Below, piece by piece: positions 52,079 to 61,411 of a stretch of DNA of 64,000 nt. Made by a program: the position numbers and the translations under genes. Below the pieces are notes generated by a model. The model did not search any database. It saw only the letters and a list, made by a program, of their open reading frames with translations, and was not told the origin of the DNA. The stretch's first letter is position 1. The number at the start of each line of letters is the position of its first letter. The DNA is from Dyella jiangningensis (GTDB taxonomy: Bacteria; Pseudomonadota; Gammaproteobacteria; Xanthomonadales; Rhodanobacteraceae): positions 4,824,772-4,888,771 of the forward strand of contig CP007444.1 of assembly GCA_000632805.1 (NCBI GenBank), given 5' to 3'.

Positions 52079-54831
52079 TCAGTGCGCCTCATCCCAATTG
52101 GCGCCCACACCCGCCTCCACCAACAGCGGCACCGACAACTGCGCCGCGCCGGACATGCGTTCGATCACGCCGGCCCGCACCTCCTCGACCGCTTCCGCGC
52201 GCACCTCGAACACCAGTTCGTCGTGTACCTGCATCAGCATGTGCGCATCGTCCTTGCGCTGGCCCAGCCAGGCATGCACGGTGATCATCGCGCGCTTGAT
52301 GATGTCGGCCGCGGTGCCCTGCATCGGGGCGTTCACCGCGGCGCGTTCGGCACCGGCGCGAAGGGCCTGGTTGCGGGAGGTGAGGTTTTCCAGGTACAGG
52401 CGGCGGCCGAACAGGGTTTCCACGTAGCCGTCGCGATGCGCCTGCTGGCGGGTGGCCTCCATGAAGGCATGCACGCCGGGGTAGCGTGAGAAATAGCGCG
52501 CCATGTAGTCGCTGGCCTCGCCGCGGTCCACGCCCAGCTGGCGGGCCAGGCCGAAGGCGCTCATGCCGTACATCAGGCCGAAGTTGATGGCCTTGGCGGC
52601 ACGGCGCTGGTTGGCGCTCACGTCTTCCGGCGCGAGGCCGAACACTTCGGCGGCAGTGGCGCGATGTACGTCGCCGCCTTCCTGGAACGCCTTCAGCAGG
52701 CCTTCGTCGCCCGAAAGGTGCGCCATGATGCGCAGCTCGATCTGCGAATAGTCGGCCGCCAGCACCACCCAACCTTCCGGCGCTACGAAGGCCTGGCGGA
52801 TGCGCCTGCCTTCCTCGGTGCGCACGGGGATGTTCTGCAGGTTGGGATCGGACGAGGACACGCGGCCCGTCGCCACGGCGCCCTGGTGATAGCTGGTGTG
52901 CACGCGCCCGGTGCGCGGATTGACGATTTCGGCCAGCTTGTCGGTGTAGGTCGAGCGCAGCTTGGCGAGGCCGCGGTAATCGAGGATCAGGCGCGGCAAC
53001 GGATGATCGTCCGCAATGGCTTCCAGTGCTTCCTCGTTGGTGGACGGCTGGCCGGTGGGCGTCTTCAGCTTGGCGGGCAAACCCAGTTCGTCGAACAGGA
53101 TCGCCTGCAACTGCTTGGGCGAGTCGAGGTTGAACTCGCGCCCCGCCCCTTCCATGCGGACTGCTGCAATTCCAGCATGCGCTTGCCGAGCTGCTGGCTC
53201 TGGGTGCGCAGGTTGCCGACGTCGATCAGCACGCCGCGTTGTTCCATCGAGGCGAGCACGGGCACCAGTGGAATCTCGATGTTCTCGTACACCGAGCGCA
53301 GCGTGGGTTCACTCTCAAGCTTGGGCCATAGCGCGTGATGCAGGCGCAGCGTGATGTCCGCATCTTCGGCGGCGTAGCGACACGCGGTATCGACATCCAC
53401 TTGTGAGAACGAAATCTGCTTGGCGCCCTTTCCGGCCACTTCCTCGTACTTGATGGTCTCGTAGCCGATGTATTTGCGGGCCAGCGAGTCCATGTCGTGG
53501 CGCGTGGCGGTCGCGTTCCACACGTAGGATTCCAGCATGGAGTCGTGCTTGAGCCCCTGCACGACGATGCCGTAGTGCGACAGGATGTTGATGTCGTACT
53601 TGGCGTGCTGGCCGAGCTTCGGCCGGTTGGGATCCTCGAAGAACGGCTTCAGCGCAGCGAGCACGTGATCGCGCGGCAATTGCGCCGGCGCACCCGGGTA
53701 ATCGTGGGTCAGCGGCACATAGCAGGCGTGGCCCACCTCTACCGACAGGCTGAGGCCGACCATGTCGGCCTGCATGGAATCGATCGAGGTCGTCTCGGTG
53801 TCGAAGGCAACCAGCGGTGCGCTGGCGATCTTCGCCAGCCAGTGATCGAGCTGCGCCTGCGTGGTGACAAGCTCGTACTGGCCCTGCATGTTGAGCGCGG
53901 GAACATCGGCTTCCAGCTCCACGACGGTGGCGGCAGGCGCGCTCTCCGGCGTCTCGGCGGGTGCGCTTTCCCCGGAGGCTGCGGCGGCTTCGGCTTCCAG
54001 GTCCTTCAGTGCCGCCTTGAACTCGTAGCGCCTGAACAGCTCGCGCAGATCCTCCACGTGCTTGTCGCGAGGCCTGAGCTCCGTCACCGGCAATTCGAGC
54101 GAGACGTCGGTCTTGATCGTCACCAGCTGGCGCGACAGCGGCAGCTGCGGCAGCGCCGCGCGCAGGCTCTCGCCGATCTTGCCGCCGATCTTGTCGGCGT
54201 TGGCCATCAGGTTGTCGAGGTTGCCGTACTCGGCCAGCCACTTCGCCGCCGTCTTGGGGCCGCACTTGGGCACGCCAGGTACGTTGTCGACGGTATCGCC
54301 GGTGAGGGTGAGAAAATCGATGATCTGCGATGGCTGCACGCCGAACTTGTCCATCACCCCGGCGGTGTCGGTGGTGGTGTTGGTCATGGTGTTGACCAGT
54401 TGCACGCCGGGGCGCACGAGCTGCGCGAGGTCCTTGTCCGACGTGGAAATCTCCACCTCGATGCCTTGGGCGCAGGCTTCTTCGGTCAACGTGCCGATCA
54501 CGTCGTCCGCTTCCACGCCATCCACGCGCAGGATCGGAAAGCCTAATGCACTCACGATCGCGAGCATCGGCTCCACCTGGGCACGCAGGTCGTCCGGCAT
54601 GGGCGGACGGTTCGCCTTGTACAGCTCATACAGCGCATTGCGGAAGTTGGGGCCGGGTGCGTCACTCACGAAAGCCACGTAATCGGGCCTGGCCTTGAGC
54701 GTGGCGCGCAGCATGTTGACGATGCCGAACAAGGCGCCGGTCGGCTCGCCCTGCGAATTGCTGAGCGGCGGCAACGCGTGGAACGCACGGTAGAGGTAGG
54801 ACGAACCGTCGATGAGGATGAGCTTGGGCAT
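52079..54831 (-). pseudogene. polA: DNA polymerase I, split by an apparent one-base frameshift
   Basis: The full gene encodes about 917 residues: 5'-3' exonuclease (about 1-290), 3'-5' exonuclease with VAFDTETTS (proofreading Asp/Glu present) and polymerase with LAADYSQIELRIMAH, RRAAKAINFGLMYG and MQVHDELVFE. The first frame (54831 down) is good until QQSAWKG, then leaves the family and stops at 53065. The homologous reading resumes in the next frame at GAGREFNLDSPKQLQ and runs to 52079. One G added to the GGGG run at 53146-53149 restores KGAGREFN. Either a sequencing/assembly indel or a real mutation; the rest of the gene is intact. Confidence 0.9.
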
Positions 54832-55017
54832 AAGGGGGATTGTCGCACGGGGTGGAGGGCCCCGTTTTCGACAGTCGGGGCGAGGAGGAAACCTGTGGTT
54901 CCGGATGCTGTCTGCCTTGTGGCTGGCCGGTTTCTCGCGACGCCTCCGCAGGAGATCGATTCACGAGCCGCATCGGTGGCCGCTGGTATGCTCCACACCC
55001 TACAAGGAGACCGTCAT

Positions 55018-55506
55018 ATGAAATCTGTCACATGGCTTGTTGTGCTTGGTATGGCGGTCGCATCGAGTGTGCAGGCCCAGTCGGCGAGCCAGTTTCCGCC
55101 CGCCCCCCCGCCGCCGGGCATCAATGATCCGGGCGTAAAGGCCGTGGCGCCGCCACCGGCGCCGGCAGCCAAGCAATCCACGCCCGCGACCTCCGCCGAC
55201 ACGGCGGCAACGCTGAGCCAGCCGGCCACGTCCTCGCCGTCGTCGCAGCCGCGCGATGCCCGAGGCGAGGCGCCGCCCCAGGTGACCGTGCATACCGAAG
55301 GTGACCAGACCGTCCAGGAATACCGCCGCAGCGGCCAGCTCTACATGGTGGTGGTGACCTCGCGCGCCGGCATCACGCAGACCTACATGGTCGACCAGAA
55401 GGGTGCCTGGACCAACCAGGCCGGCGAGCCGGTGAAGCCGGTGATGTACAAGGTCATGGAGTGGGGCAAGAGCAAGTCCGCCGAAGACCAGGACGGTGGC
55501 AAATAA
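55018..55506 (+). CDS. DUF2782 exported protein
   Basis: A 162-residue periplasmic protein with a signal peptide (to about residue 20, VQAQ), a Pro/Ala/Ser-rich linker (about 25-80) and the DUF2782 core (TVHTEGDQTVQEYRRSGQLYMV ... YMVDQKG, about 88-130). Function unknown; the gene next to polA is commonly of this family in Xanthomonadales. The ATG follows AAGGAG (55004-55009). It is divergent from polA. Confidence 0.85.
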   Translation: MKSVTWLVVLGMAVASSVQAQSASQFPPAPPPPGINDPGVKAVAPPPAPAAKQSTPATSADTAATLSQPATSSPSSQPRDARGEAPPQVTVHTEGDQTVQEYRRSGQLYMVVVTSRAGITQTYMVDQKGAWTNQAGEPVKPVMYKVMEWGKSKSAEDQDGGK

Positions 55507-55545
55507 GCCGGACATGCCACTGAGCCTCTTCGCCGACTGGATGGC

Positions 55546-55977
55546 ATGAGCCCGCGCGAGAGCTGGCTGCTCTTCGCGTTGGGCTCGGCCTTCTTCGCCG
55601 CGCTCACCGCCCTGTTCGGCAAGCTCGGCGTGGCGGGTATCGGCTCCAACCTTGCCACCTTCATCCGCACCATCGTGATCCTGCTGGTGACGGCCGGTAT
55701 CCTCAGCCTGCGCCATGAGTGGGTGAAGCCGACCGGGCTGCCCGCGAGCAGTTGGGCGTTCCTCGTGCTTTCGGGTATCGCCACCGGCCTCTCGTGGCTT
55801 TGCTACTACCGCGCGCTGCAGTTGGGGCCGGTGAGCAAGGTGGCGCCGATCGACAAGCTGAGCGTGGCCATCGCCATCGTGCTTGGCGTCGTGCTGCTGG
55901 GCGAATCGTTGAGCTGGCCGCTGATCATCGGCGGTGGCTTGATCGTCGCGGGCGCGATCGTGATCGCGGTGTTCTGA
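55546..55977 (+). CDS. Half-size EamA/DMT-family transporter
   Basis: A 143-residue membrane protein with five predicted helices forming a single EamA domain (ALGSAFFAALTALFGKLGVAGI ... VAPIDKLSVAIAIVLGVVLLGESLSW). The family's full-length members have two such domains. Single-domain proteins work as dimers. Substrate unknown. It may share a transcript with DUF2782. Confidence 0.83.
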   Translation: MSPRESWLLFALGSAFFAALTALFGKLGVAGIGSNLATFIRTIVILLVTAGILSLRHEWVKPTGLPASSWAFLVLSGIATGLSWLCYYRALQLGPVSKVAPIDKLSVAIAIVLGVVLLGESLSWPLIIGGGLIVAGAIVIAVF

Positions 55978-55986
55978 TCGATCGCG

Positions 55987-56697
55987 CTACGCGTCTTCCA
56001 GCTCGGGGTAATGGCGAAAGATGCCATCTTCGTTGAATGCCAGCCGCCGTGGTGATGCGAGATAGGCCGCGATGCGCGGTCGGTCGGCCACGCGCTCGCT
56101 GAGCGCACGCAAATGCGAAGTACGGCGGCGCAGCCCCTTCATGGTGCGTGGAAACGCGTACTCCAGGCCGGCCATCAGCTGGAACAGCGAAAGATCCACG
56201 TACGAGTGGCGCTTGCCCAGCGCGTGGCGTCCGTTGTTGCGATCGAGGATCTGCTCGAAATAGCCGAGGAATTTCGGGATGCGTTCCTCGCGGAATGAAG
56301 CTGCACGCCTGCGCGCCTCGGGGCGCTGGTCTTCATAGTACTTTTCCACCGCGATGGGATGATGCGTGTCGTGCGCCTCCGCAACGATATCGGCGATGGT
56401 CAGCTGCAATTGCAGCGCGTAGGTCTGGCTGGCGGCCGAAGCGGGAACCAAGGCGTGGCGAGGCGCGAGAAAGGCCAATATGTTCGCCGTCTGCGCGATC
56501 ACCTGCCGGCCCGCGCGCAGGAACGGTGGCGCGAACGGTTGCGCGCCCGGCTGCTGGCCACGCAGGAACGGGATGATGGCCTCATCGCCTTTTTCACGCG
56601 CGACATCGAGGTACTCCGCGCCGGCATCTTCCAACGCCAATCGCACGAATTCGCCGCGACCCTGGATGCCGGTCCAGTAATAGAGCTCGTAGCGCAT
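55987..56697 (-). CDS. Glutathione S-transferase family protein
   Basis: A 236-residue cytosolic protein. Its thioredoxin-like N-terminal domain starts YELYYWTGIQGRGEFVRLALEDAGAEY, with the Tyr typical of the GST glutathione site (W/Y-x-G-RG pattern), and continues to VIAQTANILAFLAPRH. The helical C-terminal domain (about 90-230) includes HSYVDLSLFQLMAGLEYAF. The substrate is unknown. It converges on the EamA gene with a 9-bp gap. Confidence 0.85.
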   Translation of the reverse strand: MRYELYYWTGIQGRGEFVRLALEDAGAEYLDVAREKGDEAIIPFLRGQQPGAQPFAPPFLRAGRQVIAQTANILAFLAPRHALVPASAASQTYALQLQLTIADIVAEAHDTHHPIAVEKYYEDQRPEARRRAASFREERIPKFLGYFEQILDRNNGRHALGKRHSYVDLSLFQLMAGLEYAFPRTMKGLRRRTSHLRALSERVADRPRIAAYLASPRRLAFNEDGIFRHYPELEDA

Positions 56698-56789
56698 GGG
56701 CGGCTCCTCGGTAAAGGCAGAAGGCTAAACGGCGCGCGTTCAACAGCGCGTATAGAAGGCCGAATGGGAATGCCGTTCGCGAAAGTATT

Positions 56790-56927
56790 TGTGGGAGCGC
56801 ACCTTGTGCGCGACTGCAACGTCGTAGCGCATCGGCACGATCGGGCTGTCGCGCACAGGGTGCGCTCCCACAAAAGATCTTCCTCAGCACCGCGTCATCC
56901 TCTGTAGGAGCGCCCCCGCTGCGCGAC
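56790..56927. repeat. REP pair (heads outward) plus one degenerate unit
   Basis: Plus unit 56790-56814 (loop CTT) and minus unit 56848-56872, then a diverged plus unit at 56903-56927 with GTAGGAG head whose palindrome has decayed to GCGC-CCCCGCT-GCGC. They fill the gap between the GST and LysR genes. Confidence 0.82.
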
Positions 56928-56957
56928 CGCAATGCCACCCGTCTCCGCAGTCGGTGC

Positions 56958-57839
56958 TTATCGCCGCGCGGCGAGCCCCTTCAACGCCTCCCACACCACC
57001 GCCGCCAGCGGCGACAACGAACGTTGCCTGCGCTTGAGCAACACCACGTCGCGATGCTCCTGAGGTGTCAGCGGGCGTGCCACCAGTGTCGGCGGCGGTG
57101 GCGACAAGGCCGGGCTCACGCTGATGCCAAGGCCGGCCTCGACCATGCGGAAGGCCGTGTGCGTATGTCCCGTCTGCTGCACCACGATCGGCTCGATCCC
57201 CCGGCGCGCGAACACCTGGTCGATCAACCGCCGGCTGCCTGAGGAGTAGTCCAGCAGGATCAGTGGCTGTCCCTGCAGCTTTCGCCATGGCACGCGATCC
57301 AGCGAAGCCAGCGGATGGTCGGGGCGGCAGACCAGCATGAACGGATCGCGCAGCAACAGTTCGGTGTCGAACTCGCCGGTATCGGGCGGCTCGATGGCCA
57401 GGCCGAAGTCCACTTCGCCGCCGCGTACGCTATCCAGCACCATGGTCTGCGCCTGGTCGTGCAACTGGATGGCCAGATCGGGAAAACGGCGTGCGCAGCC
57501 CGCAATGCATTGCGGCATCAGGCCGGCAGAAAGCGTGGGCACGGAAGCGACATGCACTTTGCCGCGGCGGCGCTCGCTTTCGGAGTGCACATGGGCAAGC
57601 ACGCCTTCGAGTTCGTCCAGCACGCGCCCGATCGCGCTTTCCAGATAGCGTCCGGCTTCGGTCGGCACGACTTCGCGCGTATTGCGGTCGAACAGCTTCA
57701 GGCCCAGCTCGCTTTCCAGCTCGGCGATGTGCCGGCTCACGGCGGGCTGGCTCAGGTGCAGGCTTTCGGCCGCCCGCCGGAAATGCTGCTGCCGGGCCAC
57801 GGCGAGAAAGACGCGGAGCTGGCGCAGGCTGATATTCAT
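56958..57839 (-). CDS. LysR-family transcriptional regulator
   Basis: A 293-residue regulator. The N-terminal winged helix-turn-helix (MNISLRQLRVFLAVARQQ, then RAAESLHLSQPAVSRHIAEL, about 1-60) is followed by an effector-binding domain (about 90-290). The start ATG is at 57837-57839. It is divergent from a bile-acid:sodium-symporter-family gene, the usual position for a LysR protein that controls its neighbour; the effector is unknown. Confidence 0.9.
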   Translation of the reverse strand: MNISLRQLRVFLAVARQQHFRRAAESLHLSQPAVSRHIAELESELGLKLFDRNTREVVPTEAGRYLESAIGRVLDELEGVLAHVHSESERRRGKVHVASVPTLSAGLMPQCIAGCARRFPDLAIQLHDQAQTMVLDSVRGGEVDFGLAIEPPDTGEFDTELLLRDPFMLVCRPDHPLASLDRVPWRKLQGQPLILLDYSSGSRRLIDQVFARRGIEPIVVQQTGHTHTAFRMVEAGLGISVSPALSPPPPTLVARPLTPQEHRDVVLLKRRQRSLSPLAAVVWEALKGLAARR

Positions 57840-57931
57840 AAACAAATCATATCAATGAATAAGATAATACGATTTGAATAATCAATGCGACGCGGGTCAA
57901 ATGGCGTCCTGCCTCGTTCGCCCTTGCCGTC
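57840..57931. promoter_or_regulatory. Divergent LysR / symporter promoter region
   Basis: This 92-bp gap is markedly AT-rich against its surroundings up to about 57890. It holds CAAATC (57843-57848) inverted as GATTTG (57871-57876), and ATTCAT (57834-57839) inverted as ATGAAT (57855-57860). These are plausible LysR contact sites overlapping the promoters of both genes. No single site is certain. Confidence 0.4.
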
Positions 57932-58927
57932 ATGTTCCTGCGCCGCTTCCTTCCCGACCGCTTCACCTGCGCCCTGATCGCCACCGTGGCGCTCGCCAGC
58001 GTGCTGCCATGCCGCGGCGCGACCGCAAGTGCGTTCAACGTGCTCACCGACCTGGCCATCGCCCTGCTGTTTTTCCTGCATGGCGCGAAGCTGTCACGCG
58101 AAGCGGTGGTTGCCGGCATGACGCATTGGCGCCTGCACCTCACGGTGCTGGCCAGCACTTTCGTGATGTTTCCCCTGCTGGGTGTGCTGCTGCGTCCGCT
58201 GCTGTCGCCACTGGTGACGCCCGACCTTTACCTTGGCGTGCTGTTCCTTTGCACGCTGCCTTCCACGGTGCAATCGTCGATTGCCTTTACCTCGATGGCG
58301 CGCGGAAACATTCCTGCCGCCATCTGCGCGGCTTCGGCCTCCAGCCTGCTCGGCATCTTCATCACGCCGCTGCTGGTCGGCGTGCTGCTGGAGTCGCACG
58401 GGCAGGCCGGCATGAGTTGGGATGCGGTGGGCGCCATCGTGCTGCAACTGCTCGTGCCGTTCATGTCAGGTCAGGTCGCGCAGCGCTGGATCGGCCGTTG
58501 GGTGGACCGTCGTCGCGCCATGCTCTCGTACGTGGACCAGGGCTCGATTCTGCTGGTGGTCTACACGGCCTTCAGTGCAGCGGTATTGCAGGGGCTCTGG
58601 AAGCAGATGCCATTGCCCGTGCTGGGCGGGCTGCTGGTCGTGAATGCCGTGCTATTGGCTATTGCCCTGCTCGCGACGCGTTACGGAGCCCGTTTACTGG
58701 GCTTCAGGCGTGCCGACGAAATCACCATCGTGTTCTGTGGCTCGAAGAAAAGCCTTGCCAGCGGCGTGCCGATGGCGAAAGTGTTGTTCGCCGGTCATCC
58801 GCTGGGCGCGATCGTGCTGCCGATCATGCTGTTCCACCAGATCCAGCTGATGACGTGTGCGGTGCTGGCGCGGAAGTATGCGGCGAAGCCGGTGGAGATG
58901 AAGGCTATCGCCGAGGCGAGGCGCTAA
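57932..58927 (+). CDS. Bile acid:sodium symporter family (SBF/YfeH-like) transporter
   Basis: A 331-residue inner-membrane protein with about nine or ten helices. Landmarks are DLAIALLFFLHGAKLSREAV, TLPSTVQSSIAFTSMARGN and CGSKKSLASGVPMA, which match the YfeH/PSE branch of the SBF superfamily, where the TLPSTVQSS crossing helix binds sodium. The substrate is unknown. Expression is probably set by the divergent LysR gene. Confidence 0.88.
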   Translation: MFLRRFLPDRFTCALIATVALASVLPCRGATASAFNVLTDLAIALLFFLHGAKLSREAVVAGMTHWRLHLTVLASTFVMFPLLGVLLRPLLSPLVTPDLYLGVLFLCTLPSTVQSSIAFTSMARGNIPAAICAASASSLLGIFITPLLVGVLLESHGQAGMSWDAVGAIVLQLLVPFMSGQVAQRWIGRWVDRRRAMLSYVDQGSILLVVYTAFSAAVLQGLWKQMPLPVLGGLLVVNAVLLAIALLATRYGARLLGFRRADEITIVFCGSKKSLASGVPMAKVLFAGHPLGAIVLPIMLFHQIQLMTCAVLARKYAAKPVEMKAIAEARR

Positions 58928-58938
58928 CACAGCTCGCC

Positions 58939-59020
58939 TGTGGGAGCGCACCCTGTGCGCAACTGCCCTGCAAATGGTGGCGATGACGCGCGCCTGTCGC
59001 GCACAGGGTGCGCTCGCACA
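58939..59020. repeat. REP pair, heads outward
   Basis: Plus unit 58939-58963 (tail CAAC instead of CGAC) and minus unit 58996-59020 (head CTCGCACA, one base changed), spacer 32 bp. It lies just before the shared terminator at 59040. Confidence 0.83.
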
Positions 59021-59039
59021 AACGGGTTGCCGCAAAAAA

Positions 59040-59057
59040 CGGGGCCCTGAGGCCCCG
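59040..59057. terminator. Bidirectional rho-independent terminator
   Basis: A 7-bp stem CGGGGCC (59040-59046) / GGCCCCG (59051-59057) with loop CTGA, flanked by six As on the left and seven Ts on the right. It serves the convergent symporter and purH genes. Confidence 0.88.
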
Positions 59058-59074
59058 CTTTTTTTCTCATCGCC

Positions 59075-60685
59075 TCAATGGCGGAAGTGGCGGATGCCGG
59101 TGAATACCATTGCCATGCCGTGCTCGTCCGCCGCGGCGATCACTTCCGCATCGCGCATGGAGCCGCCCGGCTGGATCACCGCGCTGATGCCGGCGGCCGC
59201 TGCCGCATCGATGCCGTCGCGGAACGGGAAGAACGCGTCGGAGGCCATCACCGAACCGCCCACTTCCAGTTTCTCGTCGGCGGCCTTGATGCCGGCGATC
59301 TTGGCGCTGTACACGCGGCTCATCTGGCCGGCGCCCACGCCGATGGTCTGGCGGTTCTTCGCGTAGACGATGGCGTTGCTCTTGACGTACTTGGCCACCT
59401 TCCAGGCGAAGATGAGGTCGTCGATCTCGGCGGGCGTCGGCGCGCGCTTGGTGACGATCTTCAGGTCTTCGGCCTTCACCATGGCACGGTCGGCGGTCTG
59501 GATCAGCAGGCCCGATCCCACGCGACGCACGTCGTTGCCCGGATGCGCCTTGCTCAGGTCGCCATCCGCCGGCGCGGGAATTTCCAGCACGCGCACATTG
59601 GCCTTCTTGGCGAACGCCTTCAGCGCTTCATCTTCGTAGCCCGGCGCCAACACCACTTCCACGAACTGGCGATCCACGATGGCCTTCGCGGTGGCTGCGT
59701 CTACCATGCGGTTGAAGGCGATGATGCCGCCGAACGCCGAGGTGGGATCGGTCTGGTAGGCGAGGTCGTAGGCGCGACCGATGCCGTCGAGGCTCACCGC
59801 CACGCCGCACGGGTTGGCGTGCTTGACGATGACGCACGCCGGCTTGGTAAAACTACGTACGCATTCCCACGCGGCATCGGAATCGGCGATGTTGTTGAAC
59901 GACAGTTCCTTGCCCTGCAGCTGGCGGAACGTGGCCAGCGTGCCCGGCGCCGGGTGCAGGTCGCGGTAGAACGCGGCCTGCTGGTGCGGGTTCTCGCCGT
60001 AGCGCAGGTCCATCATCTTCACGAAGCGGCCGTTGGCCTGCGCGGGGAAGGCCTCGTGGCCGGCGATACCGTCGAGGCTGTCGTTGAGCTTGAGCGCCGA
60101 GAGGTAATCGCTGATCGCGCCGTCGTAGTTGGACACGCGATTGAACGCGGCAACGGCGAGCTTGAAGCGCGTGGCGCGGCTGAGTCCGCCCTGCGTCTCG
60201 ATCTCGGCGAGCGCTTCCTCGTACTGGTCGGGCGAGGTGAGCACGCCCACGTCGTTCCAGTTCTTGGCTGCCGAACGCAACATGGCCGGGCCGCCGATAT
60301 CGATGTTCTCGATGGCCTGCTCCAGCGTGCAGTCGGGCTTGGCTACCGTCTGTTCGAATGGATAGAGGTTGAGCACGAGAAGATCGATCGGCTGGATGCC
60401 GAGTTCCGCCATGACCGCGTCATCGGTGCCGCGGCGACCGAGCAGGCCACCGTGCACCTTTGGGTGCAGCGTCTTGACACGGCCGTCCATGATCTCGGGA
60501 AAGCTGGTGAGCTCGCTCACGTCCTTCACGGCGATGCCGGCGTCACGCAGCGCCTTGGCGCTGCCGCCGGTGGAAAGCAGTTCAACGCCGGCCTTGCTGA
60601 GTCGCTGGCCCAGTTCGAGCAGTCCGGTCTTGTCCGACACGCTGATCAGCGCGCGGCGAATGGGAGTCACAGCAGGGGCAGACAT
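59075..60685 (-). CDS. purH: Bifunctional AICAR transformylase / IMP cyclohydrolase
   Basis: A 536-residue enzyme for the last two steps of IMP synthesis. The N-terminal IMP cyclohydrolase domain starts RRALISVSDKTGLLELGQRL and has TGGSAKALRDAG and GRVKTLHPKVHGGLLGRR. The C-terminal transformylase domain has LRYGENPHQQAAFYR, VKHANPCGVA, TIGVGAGQMSRV and ends MAMVFTGIRHFRH. Start is the ATG at 60683-60685; another lies 12 nt upstream. Fis is 150 bp upstream. Confidence 0.96.
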   Translation of the reverse strand: MSAPAVTPIRRALISVSDKTGLLELGQRLSKAGVELLSTGGSAKALRDAGIAVKDVSELTSFPEIMDGRVKTLHPKVHGGLLGRRGTDDAVMAELGIQPIDLLVLNLYPFEQTVAKPDCTLEQAIENIDIGGPAMLRSAAKNWNDVGVLTSPDQYEEALAEIETQGGLSRATRFKLAVAAFNRVSNYDGAISDYLSALKLNDSLDGIAGHEAFPAQANGRFVKMMDLRYGENPHQQAAFYRDLHPAPGTLATFRQLQGKELSFNNIADSDAAWECVRSFTKPACVIVKHANPCGVAVSLDGIGRAYDLAYQTDPTSAFGGIIAFNRMVDAATAKAIVDRQFVEVVLAPGYEDEALKAFAKKANVRVLEIPAPADGDLSKAHPGNDVRRVGSGLLIQTADRAMVKAEDLKIVTKRAPTPAEIDDLIFAWKVAKYVKSNAIVYAKNRQTIGVGAGQMSRVYSAKIAGIKAADEKLEVGGSVMASDAFFPFRDGIDAAAAAGISAVIQPGGSMRDAEVIAAADEHGMAMVFTGIRHFRH

Positions 60686-60836
60686 GGCAGCTTCCATAAC
60701 GGGGAAGCCGCACATTATAGCCGTCTGGAGCGCAGGCGTCGGCAAGCCCGGCCATCGGTGGATGGACGGCCAAATGCCGCTGGCGCGCGAGGATCCTTGA
60801 AAATAGATGCGTTGGCTTGGGTGAAGCGTGGCGTGC

Positions 60837-61124
60837 TTACAGCAGGCCGTGCGCGGCCAGCTTCTTGCGCAACGTAGCGCGATTGATGCCGAGCACCGCG
60901 GCGGCACGGCTCTGGTTGCCGTCATGCCATGCCAGTACTTCGCGCAGCAGTGGGCCTTCGACTTCGCGAATGACGAGCGCGTGCAGGCCCTCGTCGCACT
61001 CGGTATCGCCGATGTCGGCGAGGTAGCGACGTACGGTGCGGGTGACACATTCGCTCAACGCGCTCTGCGACGAATGCTCTTTGGGAGATTCGTTGGCAGG
61101 CAGTCTTACGGCATTCACTGACAT
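60837..61124 (-). CDS. fis: Nucleoid protein Fis
   Basis: A 95-residue DNA-bending regulator. The N-terminal beta-hairpin arm region (about 1-30) is less conserved. The core (VTRTVRRYLADIG ... EVEGPLLREVLAWHDGNQSRAAAVLGINRATLRKKLAAHGLL) contains the HTH NQSRAAAVLGINRATLRKKL. The length is close to the 98 of E. coli Fis. The arrangement zinc-ribbon protein, fis, purH replaces the dusB-fis of enterics. The ATG is at 61122-61124 with AGGGG just upstream. Confidence 0.95.
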   Translation of the reverse strand: MSVNAVRLPANESPKEHSSQSALSECVTRTVRRYLADIGDTECDEGLHALVIREVEGPLLREVLAWHDGNQSRAAAVLGINRATLRKKLAAHGLL

Positions 61125-61411
61125 TTCCCCTCACGCTCTAACGCGCCGGCTACATAGGCCGTTGCAATTGGTTATGGCAATACCGCGGGCGGCGGCTCGC
61201 ATGGAACGCCGGGTGCAGCAGTAAGGACGAAGGACCGAGTTTACCCTCGCGGGCCGACAATTTTAAGTCCCTATTTGGCGGATAGATGTTTCCCTACAAC
61301 CATCGGGGAAATGTCCTATGGACAAAATTCAGGGTCGATGGCACGGGACGTGCCTGGCTGGCTTGCGGCTTGCTAACGGACGCCTCGCGGGGCGTGCATG
61401 CAAATGGACGG

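Noticed and set aside
50613..52110. Several overlapping open readings across the polA-downstream gap
   Set aside because: They run through repeats and the small-RNA hairpins, differ in frame without conservation and lack ribosome-binding sites.
53065..53155. Programmed frameshifting in polA, giving separate exonuclease and Klenow-like products
   Set aside because: There is no X_XXY_YYZ-type slippery site with a downstream structure that I can see; a one-base homopolymer indel explains it more simply.
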